Shown one piece after another: positions 46,035 through 55,669 of a stretch of DNA of 64,000 nt. The translations under genes were made by a program, and so were the position numbers. This DNA comes from Longimicrobiales bacterium (lineage in GTDB: Bacteria > Gemmatimonadota > Gemmatimonadetes > Longimicrobiales > Gaopeijiaceae): NCBI GenBank assembly GCA_951813395.1, contig OX638356.1, positions 2,244,501 through 2,308,500 of the forward strand, read 5' to 3'. Position 1 is the stretch's first letter, and the number at the start of each line of letters is the position of its first letter. Below the pieces are notes generated by a model. The model saw only the letters and a program-made list of their open reading frames with translations, did not search any database and was not told the origin of the DNA.

Positions 46035-47822
46035 TCACCAGACCGTGAACGCGCGGCGTCCCACCAGGGGCGCCCTTCCGTGCACGGAGACCTCAAGCAC
46101 CACCTGGTATTCACCCGGGTCGAGTCCCGGTAGCCTGAGCCGCAGGGTCCGAAAGAGTGGACGGGGGAGTTCCGGACCGCTTTCCTCCCAGCGAATCGAC
46201 ACCTCTTCGCGGGGGCCCCGCACCCGTAGCCAGCGCCCGAAGCGCGAGAGCACACCTTCGTTGCGCCTCTCGACCCAGGCGCTGAAGCCGATGCCCTCGG
46301 CGCGAAAACCCAGGCCGTAGACCTCGAACGCCACGGTCAAGTCCTCGTCGGCGGCAACATGGGTGGACGCCCTCACGACATCGGCCATGGCTTCGAGGCC
46401 GGCCGGCTCCGCTCCGGCCTCGAGCAGAACGAGGTCGGAGAGGGCCAGGAGATCGGGCGGCAGCCGCCGCAGCCCGACGCCCCTGCGAAGGCGATGGGCC
46501 CGGCGGTGCCCGGGCGCCCACGTCTCGAGACTTGCGACGGCCCGGTCCGCCCAGGGCGCCACTCCCGTCAGGCGCACGACCGCGCCCGTCTCGACAGCCG
46601 CGCGTCCCAGCGTCCGCACCACACCTTGCGTCTCCACGAACAGACCCGCAGCGACGGGTTCCCGGGACGGCGCGCCGGCGGGCGGATCCGGCACGGTCGC
46701 CGCTCCGATCAGGATCACGCCATCGCCGCGCCAGAACCTGCCCGTCTGTCCGCCGAGCGCGCCGAGCGTGTCGAGGTAGGGGGGAAGGTAGACGCTGCGG
46801 GCGTGACCGTCGGGGATTTCCCACACCACCGCGTCCAGACCCTCGGAACCGCCGTCGAGCACGTCGCGTGGCGGCAGCGTCCGCACCGAGGCCGGCGGAT
46901 CGCGCCCGGTGACCTGAATGGTGCTCTGCCCCGCGCGGGGCCACGAACGCTCCCACGCGATTGGCCACCCGTAACGCACCACCGCCTCCGTCATGTCATC
47001 GGCCCAGCGCAGCTGGTGGGGACTCAGCGCTCCGTCGGAACTCATGGCGTACACCCGGCGGCTGAGGTGTGCGCTCCACCGTTCGTTGCCGTCCACGAGG
47101 AACAGCGGATCGGCCAGCGCCCAGAGCCGCCCGGCGGCGGCCGCGGAATCGGGCTGTGCCTCCAGCCATTCGCGAAGTTCCGCGTCCAGCAGGGGTTGGG
47201 GGTCGGCCCAGCTGCCCGCCGTGTCCGCCGGCATCGCCGCGAGTGCTCGCGCGAACACGGACTCCGCCCCGGCGAAGTCCTCCTGGTGGTGGTGGACGTA
47301 ACCCAGGAACGCGTTGCAGCGCCATCGCGCCGGCAGTCCGCAGCCGCGGACCAGCGCCTCGGCCTCGGGAAGAAGTCCCGCCTCCACGCTGTATCGGATC
47401 CGCTGGCCGAAGATCCAGTGGTCCCCCGGAACGGCACGGGCCAGGGACGCCAGTTCGGTGAGCAATTCGAGGCGCCGGGCCCGGATCGACTCCGGCTCCT
47501 CCCGGGGCTCCCAATCCTCGTCACCGTCGTCCCAGATGCACAGGCGTCCGATGATCGCATCGCAGGAATGACTGCCCCCGCCGAGGGTGCGAGGGAGGTC
47601 TCGCACGCGTCGGCGTTCGAAGCGGGTCTGAAGGGCGCGCGCACGGGAGTGGGCGTCGGCCGAGTCGATTGCGTTCGGGGCCTGGAGAGAGATAGCGGCG
47701 GCCAGCGGGGCAGGTTCGGGATGGGGCTCGCCCGCCCCGGAACGGGATGCATGGGCAGGTGCCGCCGCAGCCAGACCACAGCAGGCCAGGAGCGCGGTGG
47801 TCAACGGAATGGGAATCGACAT
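46035..47822 (-). CDS. Unknown exported protein, TPR-like and GWxTD-like segments
   Basis: The 595-residue product has a signal peptide (1 to about 25, ending APAHA) and is probably periplasmic. I do not recognise a named family. A helical repeat-like part (about 120-200) includes RWRCNAFLGYVHHHQEDFAGAE, in which two Cys frame a segment (GCGLPARWRC). Next, LWALADPLFLVDGNERWSAH with RRV and RWADDMTEAVVRYGWP resembles in order the GWxTD-containing proteins of Gemmatimonadota and Acidobacteria, though GWxTD itself is not literal. The C-terminal 200 residues are beta-rich. It lies between tRNA-Gln and prs. Confidence 0.72.
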   Translation of the reverse strand: MSIPIPLTTALLACCGLAAAAPAHASRSGAGEPHPEPAPLAAAISLQAPNAIDSADAHSRARALQTRFERRRVRDLPRTLGGGSHSCDAIIGRLCIWDDGDEDWEPREEPESIRARRLELLTELASLARAVPGDHWIFGQRIRYSVEAGLLPEAEALVRGCGLPARWRCNAFLGYVHHHQEDFAGAESVFARALAAMPADTAGSWADPQPLLDAELREWLEAQPDSAAAAGRLWALADPLFLVDGNERWSAHLSRRVYAMSSDGALSPHQLRWADDMTEAVVRYGWPIAWERSWPRAGQSTIQVTGRDPPASVRTLPPRDVLDGGSEGLDAVVWEIPDGHARSVYLPPYLDTLGALGGQTGRFWRGDGVILIGAATVPDPPAGAPSREPVAAGLFVETQGVVRTLGRAAVETGAVVRLTGVAPWADRAVASLETWAPGHRRAHRLRRGVGLRRLPPDLLALSDLVLLEAGAEPAGLEAMADVVRASTHVAADEDLTVAFEVYGLGFRAEGIGFSAWVERRNEGVLSRFGRWLRVRGPREEVSIRWEESGPELPRPLFRTLRLRLPGLDPGEYQVVLEVSVHGRAPLVGRRAFTVW

Positions 47823-47856
47823 GTCCTTCCGCTGGATGACCAGGCGTGTTCGACCA

Positions 47857-47927
47857 TTGGCCCGGGTGGAGTCGAACCACCACCCCCGGTTCCAAAGACC
47901 GGTGTCCTGCCATTAGACCACGGGCCA
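47857..47927 (-). tRNA. tRNA-Gln (anticodon UUG)
   Basis: On the minus strand a full cloverleaf is present: acceptor TGGCCCG with CGGGCCA, D-arm GTC...GAC, anticodon stem CCGGT/ACCGG around loop CTTTGGA (anticodon TTG), variable GGGT, T-arm GGTGG-TTCGACT-CCACC. The T1-A72 start is typical of tRNA-Gln. No CCA is encoded, so it depends on the CCA-adding enzyme encoded at 53566-54831. Confidence 0.95.
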
Positions 47928-47935
47928 CTCCATCA

Positions 47936-47954
47936 CCCCTGCGTTCGCAAGGGG
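47936..47954 (-). repeat. Imperfect hairpin upstream of tRNA-Gln
   Basis: CCCC and T pair with A and GGGG, with a bulge and a two-base inner stem. It lies between the ispE stop and the tRNA 5' end and may be a processing or 3'-end element; no U-run is present. Confidence 0.25.
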
Positions 47955-47994
47955 CGATCGTGTCAACTGTAAGTTACATCCTGTAAACCCTGAT

Positions 47995-48957
47995 TCACAT
48001 TCCCGGCGCGCTCTTGCGGCCCGCGCGGGGCATTGTTGCCAATGTCGGTGCAGTAAGGGCCGCCACTACGCCGGGCGTCGTCTCCGCGCGCCGGGCGGCA
48101 CGACGTGCGCGCCCGGGATCGGTGAATACCCCGAAGATCGCGGACCCGCTCCCGGTCATGCGCGCGATCACCGCGCCCTCCTCCTCGAGGAGCGTTCGCA
48201 CCTGGGCGAGAACGGGGAAGCGTGCAAACGCACCGGGCTCGAAGTCGTTGCCCTGAAGGGCGGCGATGCCCTCCCAACCATCCTTCGCGAGACCCCGCAG
48301 GCGAGTCGGAGGAGCCGGGAGGGTCATGTTGCGCGAGATCTCCCGGTAGGCTTCGGCCGTGGCGATCCGGCCCTCCGGTATGATGACGGCCAGTGTAGCG
48401 GCGGGTGGTGGCGGGCGGCTCAGCAGGCGGTCTCCCCTGCCCCATGCCAGCGCCGTGGGCGAGCCGGTGCAGAAGAACGGCACGTCCGCTCCGATCGCGC
48501 CCCCGATTTCGAGGAGCCGACCCGGCTCCAGCGGCTGACCGTGCAGCGCGTTGAGCGCCACGAGAGTCCCCGCCGCGTCGGTGGACGCTCCGCCGAGCCC
48601 CGTGCCGGCAGGGATCGACTTGGTCAGGACGACGGAGACCGCCGGGGCGATCCGCGTGGCGGCGAAGAACGCGCGGGCCGCCCTCATGACCGTGTTGTCG
48701 TCGGCCCCTTGCAGTTCGGACACGAGGTCGCCGACTCCTGCAGCCGTCTCTCCCGGCGCCACGTGCAGCGCGACTCCGGGGTCTCCCGCCCGCGCCCGGA
48801 TGCGATCATACAGCCCCACCGCCTGGAACAGCGTCTCGATCTGGTGGTACCCGGTGTCCTCCCTGGCCAGGACGCGCAGGAAGAGGTTGACCTTGGCCGG
48901 ACAGGGGATCGTGACGCAGACCCGGGCGTCATGTCCTCGCGACGGGGGCCGGCTCAC
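47995..48957 (-). CDS. ispE: 4-diphosphocytidyl-2-C-methyl-D-erythritol kinase
   Basis: IspE phosphorylates CDP-methylerythritol in the MEP pathway. The 320-residue GHMP kinase has PCPAKVNLFLRVLARE, the GHMP motif PAGTGLGGASTDAAGTL, ALAWGRGDRL, and the C-terminal MTGSGSAIFGVF. Because no ATG lies in frame near the N-terminus, I chose GTG at 48957, which overlaps the preceding stop as GTGA. The C-terminal 25 residues are not conserved. It is followed by tRNA-Gln. Confidence 0.93.
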   Translation of the reverse strand: MSRPPSRGHDARVCVTIPCPAKVNLFLRVLAREDTGYHQIETLFQAVGLYDRIRARAGDPGVALHVAPGETAAGVGDLVSELQGADDNTVMRAARAFFAATRIAPAVSVVLTKSIPAGTGLGGASTDAAGTLVALNALHGQPLEPGRLLEIGGAIGADVPFFCTGSPTALAWGRGDRLLSRPPPPAATLAVIIPEGRIATAEAYREISRNMTLPAPPTRLRGLAKDGWEGIAALQGNDFEPGAFARFPVLAQVRTLLEEEGAVIARMTGSGSAIFGVFTDPGRARRAARRAETTPGVVAALTAPTLATMPRAGRKSAPGM

Positions 48958-50024
48958 CGGGGCGTCCCTCCGGCCGCGCCCACCTTCGGGGAGCCACCTC
49001 CACCGGATGCGCCGGTCTGGCCCCGCCCGCGCCGCGCGAAGTCCTTGATGGTGATCCCGATTCGGCGGGCGTACCACAGCCCCACCAGGGTGATGGGGAA
49101 GAAGTTGACGAAATGCCATCCCACCGCGAAGCCGAGGGCGGCCTCTTCGGCCACGGCGTAGACCTCGACAAGCGCCACGGACGCACCGATTTGAAAGGTT
49201 CCGAGGTATCCGGGGGGGGCGGGCATGGCGACCGCGACGGCGATTGCCGCGTTTGTGAAGAGCGCGGCGGCAAAGGGCAGATCGATCCCGAAGGCCGCAA
49301 ACCCGATCCAGAACGAGAGGGACTGCAAGACCCACACGACGAAGCTCCACAGCAGCGCCGGTACGATATGGCGCACTCCTCGCATTGAAGCCAGCCCGGC
49401 CACGATTCCCCGGAACATGGAGTCGAAGCCGGCTGCCAGTCTATGCGGCAGAATGCGGGCGGCAGCAGCGCGGCATAGGCCTGCGCTCCTTTCCGGAAAC
49501 GCGACGACTGCCAGCGTGACCGCCAGGACCAGCCCAAGGAGCGCCGTCAGGCCCCGCATCCCGGCAACGAGCACTTCCGGCAGCGATTCGGCGGGGAAGG
49601 AAGCGCTCAGGACGGCGATCACCAGCAGCGCGAACACGGCGACGCCGTCGAGCAGCCGCTCAACGATGAGGGTGGCGAAGGCGGTTGCCGTGGATACCGG
49701 CTCCAGTCGGCTGTACGCATACGCCCGCCCGATTTCGCCGACGCGCCCGGAAGGCAGCAGGTTGTTTGCCATGAACCCCACGCTGACCGCCGCGAAGCGG
49801 GATCGGTAGGGGCTCCGGGGCTGCGCGGGAGCGAGCAGGAAGCGCCAGCGCGCCGCGCGGGCCGCGAAGCCGCCCATGGCCACCGCGCAGGTCGCCAGGA
49901 GATACAGCGGATTGCCGGCGCGGATGGTGGCCCAGACCTCGCCGGGGTCGGCGTCGCGAAACAGCCACCAAAGCAGGACCGCGACAACGGCCAGTCCCAG
50001 CAGCGTCTTCCAGTTCGGGCGCAT
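48954..50024 (-). CDS. YbhN/UPF0104-type lysylphosphatidylglycerol-synthase-TM-like flippase
   Basis: The 356-residue protein has about eight transmembrane segments and belongs to the UPF0104/LPG_synthase_TM family (the membrane half of MprF, AglD). Seen are LAVVAVLLWWLFRDADPGEVW at the N-terminus, the R-rich SPYRSRFAAVSVGFMANNLLPSGRVGEIGRAYAYSR signature quoted in part as NNLLPSGRVGE, and PPGYLGTFQIGASVAL near the C-terminus. Such proteins move or couple lipids or isoprenoid-linked sugars. Its coupling to ispE (4-nt overlap) fits an isoprenoid-lipid link but does not prove it. Confidence 0.85.
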   Translation of the reverse strand: MRPNWKTLLGLAVVAVLLWWLFRDADPGEVWATIRAGNPLYLLATCAVAMGGFAARAARWRFLLAPAQPRSPYRSRFAAVSVGFMANNLLPSGRVGEIGRAYAYSRLEPVSTATAFATLIVERLLDGVAVFALLVIAVLSASFPAESLPEVLVAGMRGLTALLGLVLAVTLAVVAFPERSAGLCRAAAARILPHRLAAGFDSMFRGIVAGLASMRGVRHIVPALLWSFVVWVLQSLSFWIGFAAFGIDLPFAAALFTNAAIAVAVAMPAPPGYLGTFQIGASVALVEVYAVAEEAALGFAVGWHFVNFFPITLVGLWYARRIGITIKDFARRGRGQTGASGGGGSPKVGAAGGTPR

Positions 50025-50102
50025 GGACCGCGGGGACGCTAGCGTCGCATGCCGGGGATTCGCGGGCCGTCCGAATGGCCGAGAGCGATCAGGGACACGG
50101 TA

Positions 50103-50873
50103 TCAGAACCCCCGCGGCGGAACCCATGCTCCGGGATTCGGCACGCGTCGGGATGCCCCCAGGACGACTGCCCTCATCTCACGGACGGCGCGCTCGAGCC
50201 CCACCATCACCGCGCGGGAAACCACGCTGTGACCGATGTTCAACTCTTCGACATGCGGCAGGGCTGCAACCGGCACGACATTCTCGTAGGTGAGTCCATG
50301 GCCGGCGTGGATCGCCAGCCCGAGACCGTGCCCATACTCCGCGGCGGAGGCCAGGCGGGCGAGTTCGGCCGCCCTCTCGGTGTCGTTGCCCGCGTTGGCG
50401 TACTCTCCGGTGTGTAGTTCGACCGCGTGCACCCCCAGCACCGCCGAGTGCTTCAGAGCGTCGGGATCCGGATCGATGAAGAGCGATGTGCGCGTCCCGG
50501 CGGCCTCGAGGCGCCGGAGCGCGGCGGCCACGCCGTCCCGAACCGAGGCGGACGCCAGGTTGAGGCCGCCCTCGGTGGTCACCTCCTCGCGCTTCTCGGG
50601 CACCAGCGTGGCCTGCATCGGAGCCAGCGCGACGGCGATGTCGACCACCGGATCGGCGGCCGCGAGCTCGAAGTTGATGCCGGTGCGCACGGTTTCGGCC
50701 AGAAGTCGGACGTCGCGGTCGTTGATGTGACGCCGGTCCTCGCGCAGGTGGATCGTGATCCCGTCGGCACCGCCCAGTTCGGCGAGAACGGCGGCCCGCA
50801 CCGGATCGGGCTCGTCCGTTCGCCGTGCCTGACGGACTGTTGCGACATGGTCGATGTTGACATAGAGCCTCAT
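50103..50873 (-). CDS. pdxJ: Pyridoxine 5'-phosphate synthase
   Basis: PdxJ closes the ring of pyridoxine phosphate from deoxyxylulose 5-phosphate and aminoacetone phosphate. The 256-residue TIM barrel has [52 protein letters not shown] and the phosphate site [18 protein letters not shown] lies 8 nt before ATG at 50873, which overlaps the hflX stop (ATGA). The deoxyxylulose phosphate it uses also feeds the MEP pathway (ispE, ispF in this window). Confidence 0.95.
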   Translation of the reverse strand: MRLYVNIDHVATVRQARRTDEPDPVRAAVLAELGGADGITIHLREDRRHINDRDVRLLAETVRTGINFELAAADPVVDIAVALAPMQATLVPEKREEVTTEGGLNLASASVRDGVAAALRRLEAAGTRTSLFIDPDPDALKHSAVLGVHAVELHTGEYANAGNDTERAAELARLASAAEYGHGLGLAIHAGHGLTYENVVPVAALPHVEELNIGHSVVSRAVMVGLERAVREMRAVVLGASRRVPNPGAWVPPRGF

Positions 50874-52141
50874 TGCGGCGTTCCTCCGTGCGATTGATGT
50901 GCCTTGACCCGCACCCCGTCGCGGGACCGAAGCCGGCCGATGAGCGCTGGCGGTGCGTGCGCGACGACGCGCACGGTGCACCCGTCCTGACTGCGTGAAA
51001 GCACTTCACCCTCGTGATACAGCGCGGCCAGGGCCCTGCCCTCTCCCGCTGGCATCTCCACGTCCACCGTCTGCATCCGTGCCCGGACCCTCGTTCGCAG
51101 CTCCCGCCGGAGCGGCTCCAGGGTGGCGGGCCTGACCGCAGACGCGAGTATCGCGCACCGGCTGTCCGGAGCCGAGGCGCGCTGGCGCAAGGCCAGCAGG
51201 TCGTCGCTCCCGAGGAGATCGATCTTGTTGAACACCACGATGCGCGGGCGCTGGCGCAGGTCGAGCTCCTCCAGGACGTCCCGCACGACGCGTCGCTGGC
51301 CGTCCATGTGCGGGTGTGAGGCGTCGATGACGTGGAGAAGCACGTCCGCCTCGGCCGCTTCCTCCAGGGTCGACCTGAAGGAAGCGATCAGGTGGTGGGG
51401 AAGCTTGCGTATGAACCCTACCGTATCGGTAACCAGCACCTCGTGCCCGTCTCCGACGTCGACGAGGCGTGTGGCCGCGTCCAGCGTGGCGAAGAGCCTG
51501 TCCTCGACGAGCTGCCTTGAGCCGGACAGCGCCTGCAGCAGGGAGGATTTCCCGGCGTTCGTGTACCCGACCAGGGCGGCTCGAAAACTTCCCTTGCGCC
51601 GCTTGCGCCGTACCGCCTGCGCGCGTGCCACCCCGCGCAGCTTGCGGCGGAGCTCGGCGATTCTGGTCCCGATCAGCCTGCGGTCGGTCTCCAGCTGCGT
51701 CTCACCGGGACCGCGCAGGCCGATCCCCCCACGGATGCGGGAGAGGTGGATCCACATCCGGCGGAGCCGGGGCAGAAGGTATTGCAACTGGGCCAGTTCC
51801 ACCTGCATGCGCGCTTCGTGCGTCCTGGCGCGGGTCGCGAAGATGTCGAGGATCAGTTCGGCGCGGTCCATGACCCGGACGCCGCACAGCTCCTCCAGGT
51901 TCTTCCCCTGGGCGGGCGTCAGTTCATCGTCGAAGATGATCAGATTCGCGTCCTGCTCCCTGACCAGCTCCGACAGCTCGGCGGCCTTGCCCCGTCCCAG
52001 GTAGTAGCGTGCTCCCGGTGCCCGGCGGCGCTGCACGAGCTCGCCGACGATCACGCCGCCGGCCGTGTCGGTCAGCTTCCCCAGTTCCGCGAGATGCTCC
52101 CTCGCATTCTCCGCGCGTTCGGAGTCTCCGGGCGTCCCCAC
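50870..52141 (-). CDS. hflX: GTPase HflX
   Basis: HflX is a ribosome-associated GTPase that rescues or splits stalled ribosomes. The 423-residue product has the N-terminal ATP/HflX domain ([34 protein letters not shown]), the glycine-rich [20 protein letters not shown]1 [13 protein letters not shown]3 [10 protein letters not shown], and G4 VFNKID. The annotated GTG at 52141 begins inside the conserved RAILVG strand. In-frame codons upstream (after the rarA stop) contain no ATG, GTG or TTG, but an ATT at 52192 has AGGAGA 9 nt upstream and would restore that strand. Start therefore uncertain. Confidence 0.9.
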   Translation of the reverse strand: MGTPGDSERAENAREHLAELGKLTDTAGGVIVGELVQRRRAPGARYYLGRGKAAELSELVREQDANLIIFDDELTPAQGKNLEELCGVRVMDRAELILDIFATRARTHEARMQVELAQLQYLLPRLRRMWIHLSRIRGGIGLRGPGETQLETDRRLIGTRIAELRRKLRGVARAQAVRRKRRKGSFRAALVGYTNAGKSSLLQALSGSRQLVEDRLFATLDAATRLVDVGDGHEVLVTDTVGFIRKLPHHLIASFRSTLEEAAEADVLLHVIDASHPHMDGQRRVVRDVLEELDLRQRPRIVVFNKIDLLGSDDLLALRQRASAPDSRCAILASAVRPATLEPLRRELRTRVRARMQTVDVEMPAGEGRALAALYHEGEVLSRSQDGCTVRVVAHAPPALIGRLRSRDGVRVKAHQSHGGTPQ

Positions 52142-52198
52142 GAGGATCGCGCGGTCGACGTGCGTCCGAATGTCCAGCAGTTGGGTCGGAATCGGTCG

Positions 52199-53566
52199 CT
52201 ATCTCCTCTGTTTCCGCCATTCGGAAAGTCGTCTGTCCAGGTCGGCTTCCCAGCCCTTGTCGCCGGGGCTGTAGAACCGCTCGCCGACCAGTCCCTCCGG
52301 CAGGTATTGCTGACGGGACACGCCACCCGGCTGTTCCGGATCGTAAAGATACCCCTCTCCGTGGCCAAGGTCCTTCATGAGCCTGGTGGGGGCGTTGCGA
52401 AGGTGCTTTGGCACGGCTTCGCCCGGCGTCTCCCTCGCCCGCGACAGCGCTCGGCCCCACCCCTTGTAGAGACGGTTGGACTTCGGACTTCCGGCCAGGT
52501 ACACCGCAGCCTGGGCGAGCGCCAGCTCTCCTTCGGGGGATCCCAGAAACCGGTACGCGTCGCGGCAGGCCATCGCCACGGCGAGCGCCGAAGGGTTGGC
52601 GAGGCCGATGTCCTCGCTGGCCATGCGCACCATGCGTCGTGCGATGTACAGGGGATCCTCTCCGGCATCGAGCATCCGTCCAAGCCAGTAGAGCGCGGCG
52701 TCCGGATCGCCGCCCCGCACCGACTTGTGGAGCGCCGAAATGTGATCGTAGTGCTGGTCCCCGGACTTGTCGTAGACCGCGAAGCGGTGCTGCATCGCGG
52801 CCTCCACGGCCTCGACGGACAGCGTGCCGCCCGCCCCGCACACAACCGCCGCACGCTCGAGGATGCCGAGCGCGCGCCTTGCGTCGCCGTCCGCAACGTC
52901 GGCGATGCGGCGGACGACCTCTTCGGGCGCCACGAGCCCGGCCTCGCCAAGCCCCCGCTCCCGGTCGCCGAGGGCGTCGTACAGAACCTGCGCGAGTTCG
53001 CGCCGTGACAGGGGGGCGAGTACTACGACCGGCGCGCGGGAGAGGAGGGGCCGCACCACTTCGAAGCTGGGATTCTCGGTCGTGGCCCCGATCAGGGTGA
53101 CCACACCCGCTTCGACAACCGGGAGGAACGCGTCCTGCTGGGCCTTGTTGAACCGGTGGATCTCGTCACAAAAGAGGATCGTTCCGCGGCCGCTCGCCAG
53201 GCGCCGGGCACGCGCTTCGGCAATGATCTCGCGCACCCGCGCCACGCCCTCGGTAACCGCGCTGAAGGATGTGAAGGCTGCGTCGGCGGATTCCGCGACC
53301 AGCCTGGCGAGCGTCGTCTTCCCGGAGCCGGGCGGCCCCCAGAGGATGAAGCTTCCGATCTCTCCGCTGTCGATCATCGTCCGGACCGAACCCCCCGGTC
53401 CGACGACCGGCTCCTGGCCGTGGAACTCGGCAAGCGTGCGTGGCCGCATGCGCGCGGCCAGCGGCGCGGATCGTGCACCAGGCGCTGTACCGGCCTCGTC
53501 CGCCTCCCCGCTCCTTGCCCGGCCGCCGGTGGGGGCGTCCGGAAACAGATCGAAGGTCTTGGCCAT
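52199..53566 (-). CDS. rarA: Replication-associated recombination protein RarA (MgsA)
   Basis: RarA is an AAA+ ATPase that acts at stalled forks. The 455-residue protein has MRPRTLAEFHGQEPVVG, Walker A LWGPPGSGKTTLAR, Walker B FCDEIHRFNKAQQD, GATTENPSFEVVRPLLSR (sensor and Arg finger), and the C-terminal RLMKDLGHGEGYLYDPEQPGG signature. ATG at 53566 overlaps the cca stop by one base (TGATG), and the earlier part of the frame is inside cca. hflX follows 57 nt later in the same reading frame. Confidence 0.95.
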   Translation of the reverse strand: MAKTFDLFPDAPTGGRARSGEADEAGTAPGARSAPLAARMRPRTLAEFHGQEPVVGPGGSVRTMIDSGEIGSFILWGPPGSGKTTLARLVAESADAAFTSFSAVTEGVARVREIIAEARARRLASGRGTILFCDEIHRFNKAQQDAFLPVVEAGVVTLIGATTENPSFEVVRPLLSRAPVVVLAPLSRRELAQVLYDALGDRERGLGEAGLVAPEEVVRRIADVADGDARRALGILERAAVVCGAGGTLSVEAVEAAMQHRFAVYDKSGDQHYDHISALHKSVRGGDPDAALYWLGRMLDAGEDPLYIARRMVRMASEDIGLANPSALAVAMACRDAYRFLGSPEGELALAQAAVYLAGSPKSNRLYKGWGRALSRARETPGEAVPKHLRNAPTRLMKDLGHGEGYLYDPEQPGGVSRQQYLPEGLVGERFYSPGDKGWEADLDRRLSEWRKQRR

Positions 53567-54831
53567 CAGGGGCCTCGGGCCGCATCCATGTGCGCCGCCG
53601 CCTCGAGCAGCCTCGCGTGATCGTTCGGCACTGAGTCGTCCCAGACCGCCTGCAGCAGTTGGCGCAGCGCTTTCCCGATGTCCGGACCCGGCTGCCATCC
53701 CAGTGCGACGAGGTCGCGTCCGGCAATGGCCAGCTCCCCGGTGGACAGAGGGACCGCCCGTTCGATGTCGCGCGCGATGGCTGCAATGGCCTGTTCCACA
53801 GCCACCTCACGATCCGCTCCGCTCCGCGCCACAGCGCGCCATACCTGGAAGATGTCGCGAATCACCGCCTTCCCCCTCTTCGCGGTCCACCGCCTGCGGG
53901 CCGCCGGGTGATGCGCCAACCCGTCGGGCGGCCTGAGCCCTCCGCTGAACGTCGACCGGATGCGCTCCACGTCGCTATTGGAAAAGCGGAGACGCTCCAG
54001 CAGGCCGGATACCGCCGGCAAGGGGGCGGCGACGCCCAGGCCATGGAGCAACAGCATCGCGAGCCGCACGGCCGGGTGGTTCCTCGACAGGGCGTCCACG
54101 GTGGCCAGGGCCTCGCCGGCATAGGGCCGCCCAATCTCGGGGAAGACATGCGCCATGGCCCCGCAACGCTGGTACAGATCCAGTGCCCGGGACGGTTGCG
54201 GTCCACCCAGAACCTTCATCAGCTCCTCGCGTATGCGCTCCACCGAGAGCTTCGATATGCCCCGTGCGGCCGCAACCAACCCCGCCCAGGTATCGGGCTC
54301 TACCTCGAACCCCAGCGCTCCGGCAAAACGCAGCCCCCGGAGCACGCGCAAATAGTCCTCGCGAAAACGCTCGGCCGGGACGCCCACCGCCCGCAGCACC
54401 CCCCGTTCAAGATCTGCCTGTCCACCGTGGGGATCGCACAGCCTGCGCTGCCCGGGATGCCAGGCCATGGCGTTTACGGTGAAGTCCCGGCGAGCGAGGT
54501 CGTCGTGGAGGCTTTCGGCGAATGCAACGACCGCCTTGCGCCCATACGTAATCACGTCATGTCGGAAGGTGGTGACCTCGTACAGGACGCCGTCACCGCC
54601 GAAGACCCCGACGGTCCCGTAGTCCATGCCCAGCGGCACGGTGCGCGCGAAGAGACGCCGCACCTGCCCGGGGCGCGCCCGGGTCGCCAGATCCCAGTCG
54701 TCGTGTTCCCCCGGGCTCCCACGGACCGCATCCCTGACGGCGCCTCCCACCGTCCACGTCTCGAACCCGGCCTCCTCAAGTCGTTCGACCATCTCGCAAA
54801 CGGCGGGCGGAACCTCGATTCGCATGCTCAT
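53566..54831 (-). CDS. cca: CCA-adding tRNA nucleotidyltransferase
   Basis: The enzyme adds or repairs the 3' CCA of tRNAs; the tRNA-Gln gene in this window lacks an encoded CCA. The 421-residue class II nucleotidyltransferase has the head domain TWTVGGAVRDAVRG, DWDLATRARPGQVRRLF, YEVTTFRHDVITYG, RRDFTVNAMAWHP and the ERFREDYLRVLRGLRFAGALGF tail. Whether it adds the full CCA or only part cannot be judged. ATG at 54831 is chosen; two further Met codons follow. It lies between the SDR gene and rarA. Confidence 0.9.
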   Translation of the reverse strand: MSMRIEVPPAVCEMVERLEEAGFETWTVGGAVRDAVRGSPGEHDDWDLATRARPGQVRRLFARTVPLGMDYGTVGVFGGDGVLYEVTTFRHDVITYGRKAVVAFAESLHDDLARRDFTVNAMAWHPGQRRLCDPHGGQADLERGVLRAVGVPAERFREDYLRVLRGLRFAGALGFEVEPDTWAGLVAAARGISKLSVERIREELMKVLGGPQPSRALDLYQRCGAMAHVFPEIGRPYAGEALATVDALSRNHPAVRLAMLLLHGLGVAAPLPAVSGLLERLRFSNSDVERIRSTFSGGLRPPDGLAHHPAARRRWTAKRGKAVIRDIFQVWRAVARSGADREVAVEQAIAAIARDIERAVPLSTGELAIAGRDLVALGWQPGPDIGKALRQLLQAVWDDSVPNDHARLLEAAAHMDAARGP

Positions 54832-54901
54832 TCGTCCAGCAGACCCGCGGGAATAAGCGGTGCGCGCTTGCGTTCGCTCGCCCCGCCTGGAGTCCGACAG
54901 C

Positions 54902-55669
54902 TCACCCGACGAGCACTGCTCCTCCGTTAACGTTCAGAATCTCGCCGGTGATGTGGCGTGCCAGCGGCGAGCACAGAAGTGCGATCGGCCCGGCGACATC
55001 CTCTGCGGTTGCCACCCTGCCGATCGGGATGTCCGCCTCGATCCTGGCACGGTCCTCACTGCCCAGCGCGTCCTGTGACATCTCGGTGTCGATCCAGCCG
55101 GGCGCCACCGAATTGACCGTGATGCCCCTGTCCCCCACTTCCACGCAGAGCCCCTTGACCATGGAGATCATCGCACCCTTCGTGGCGGCGTAGTCGGCGT
55201 GGTAGGCCTCACCGCGCTGTCCCGCGGTCGAACTTACCAGGATGACGCGCCCGTCGTCGTTCATGCGCCGCAGCGCCTCGCGCGTCGTATAGAATATCGA
55301 ATGCAGATTGACGGCGATTGTGTGCTTCCAGCGCACATCGTCCATCTCCGCCAACGGCACGTCGGGGATCGGCCAGATGCCGGCGTTGCCGACAAAGATG
55401 TCAAGGCTGCCGAACTCCCGGTCCAACCGGCTGAAGAGGCGGTCCACGGCCTCCGGGTCCGCGAGGTCACCACCTTCCGCCCAGCTGCTGACGCCCATGT
55501 CCCTGGCCTCCGCCACCACCCGGCGCGCTTCGGCGCTGCGGCGGTGGTATGAAATGCCCACGTCGGCGCCCGCGCCCGCAAGCAGCCGGACGGTCGCGGC
55601 ACCAACCCCCCGTGAGCCGCCGGTTACCAGTGCCCGCTTCCCCTTCAGTCTCAGGTCAAGTGCGTTCAA
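54902..55669 (-). CDS. Short-chain dehydrogenase/reductase (FabG-like)
   Basis: The 255-residue SDR has the Rossmann VTGGSRGVGAATVRLL, NAG at VGNAGIWPI, Ser in LVSSTAGQRG, YxxxK as YAATKGA, and ITGEILNVNGG near the end. It resembles FabG but is separate from the fab cluster, so the substrate is unknown. No ATG is available near the N-terminus; TTG at 55669 overlaps the gmhA stop (TTGA), with AAGGA 11 nt upstream. Position after gmhA suggests a sugar or envelope role; inference only. Confidence 0.83.
   Translation of the reverse strand: MNALDLRLKGKRALVTGGSRGVGAATVRLLAGAGADVGISYHRRSAEARRVVAEARDMGVSSWAEGGDLADPEAVDRLFSRLDREFGSLDIFVGNAGIWPIPDVPLAEMDDVRWKHTIAVNLHSIFYTTREALRRMNDDGRVILVSSTAGQRGEAYHADYAATKGAMISMVKGLCVEVGDRGITVNSVAPGWIDTEMSQDALGSEDRARIEADIPIGRVATAEDVAGPIALLCSPLARHITGEILNVNGGAVLVG

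Noticed and set aside
47968-47978. Palindrome TGTAAGTTACA as an operator
   Set aside because: A single 11-bp palindrome downstream of ispE with no second copy elsewhere in the window and no regulator gene nearby; probably chance or part of a tRNA promoter.
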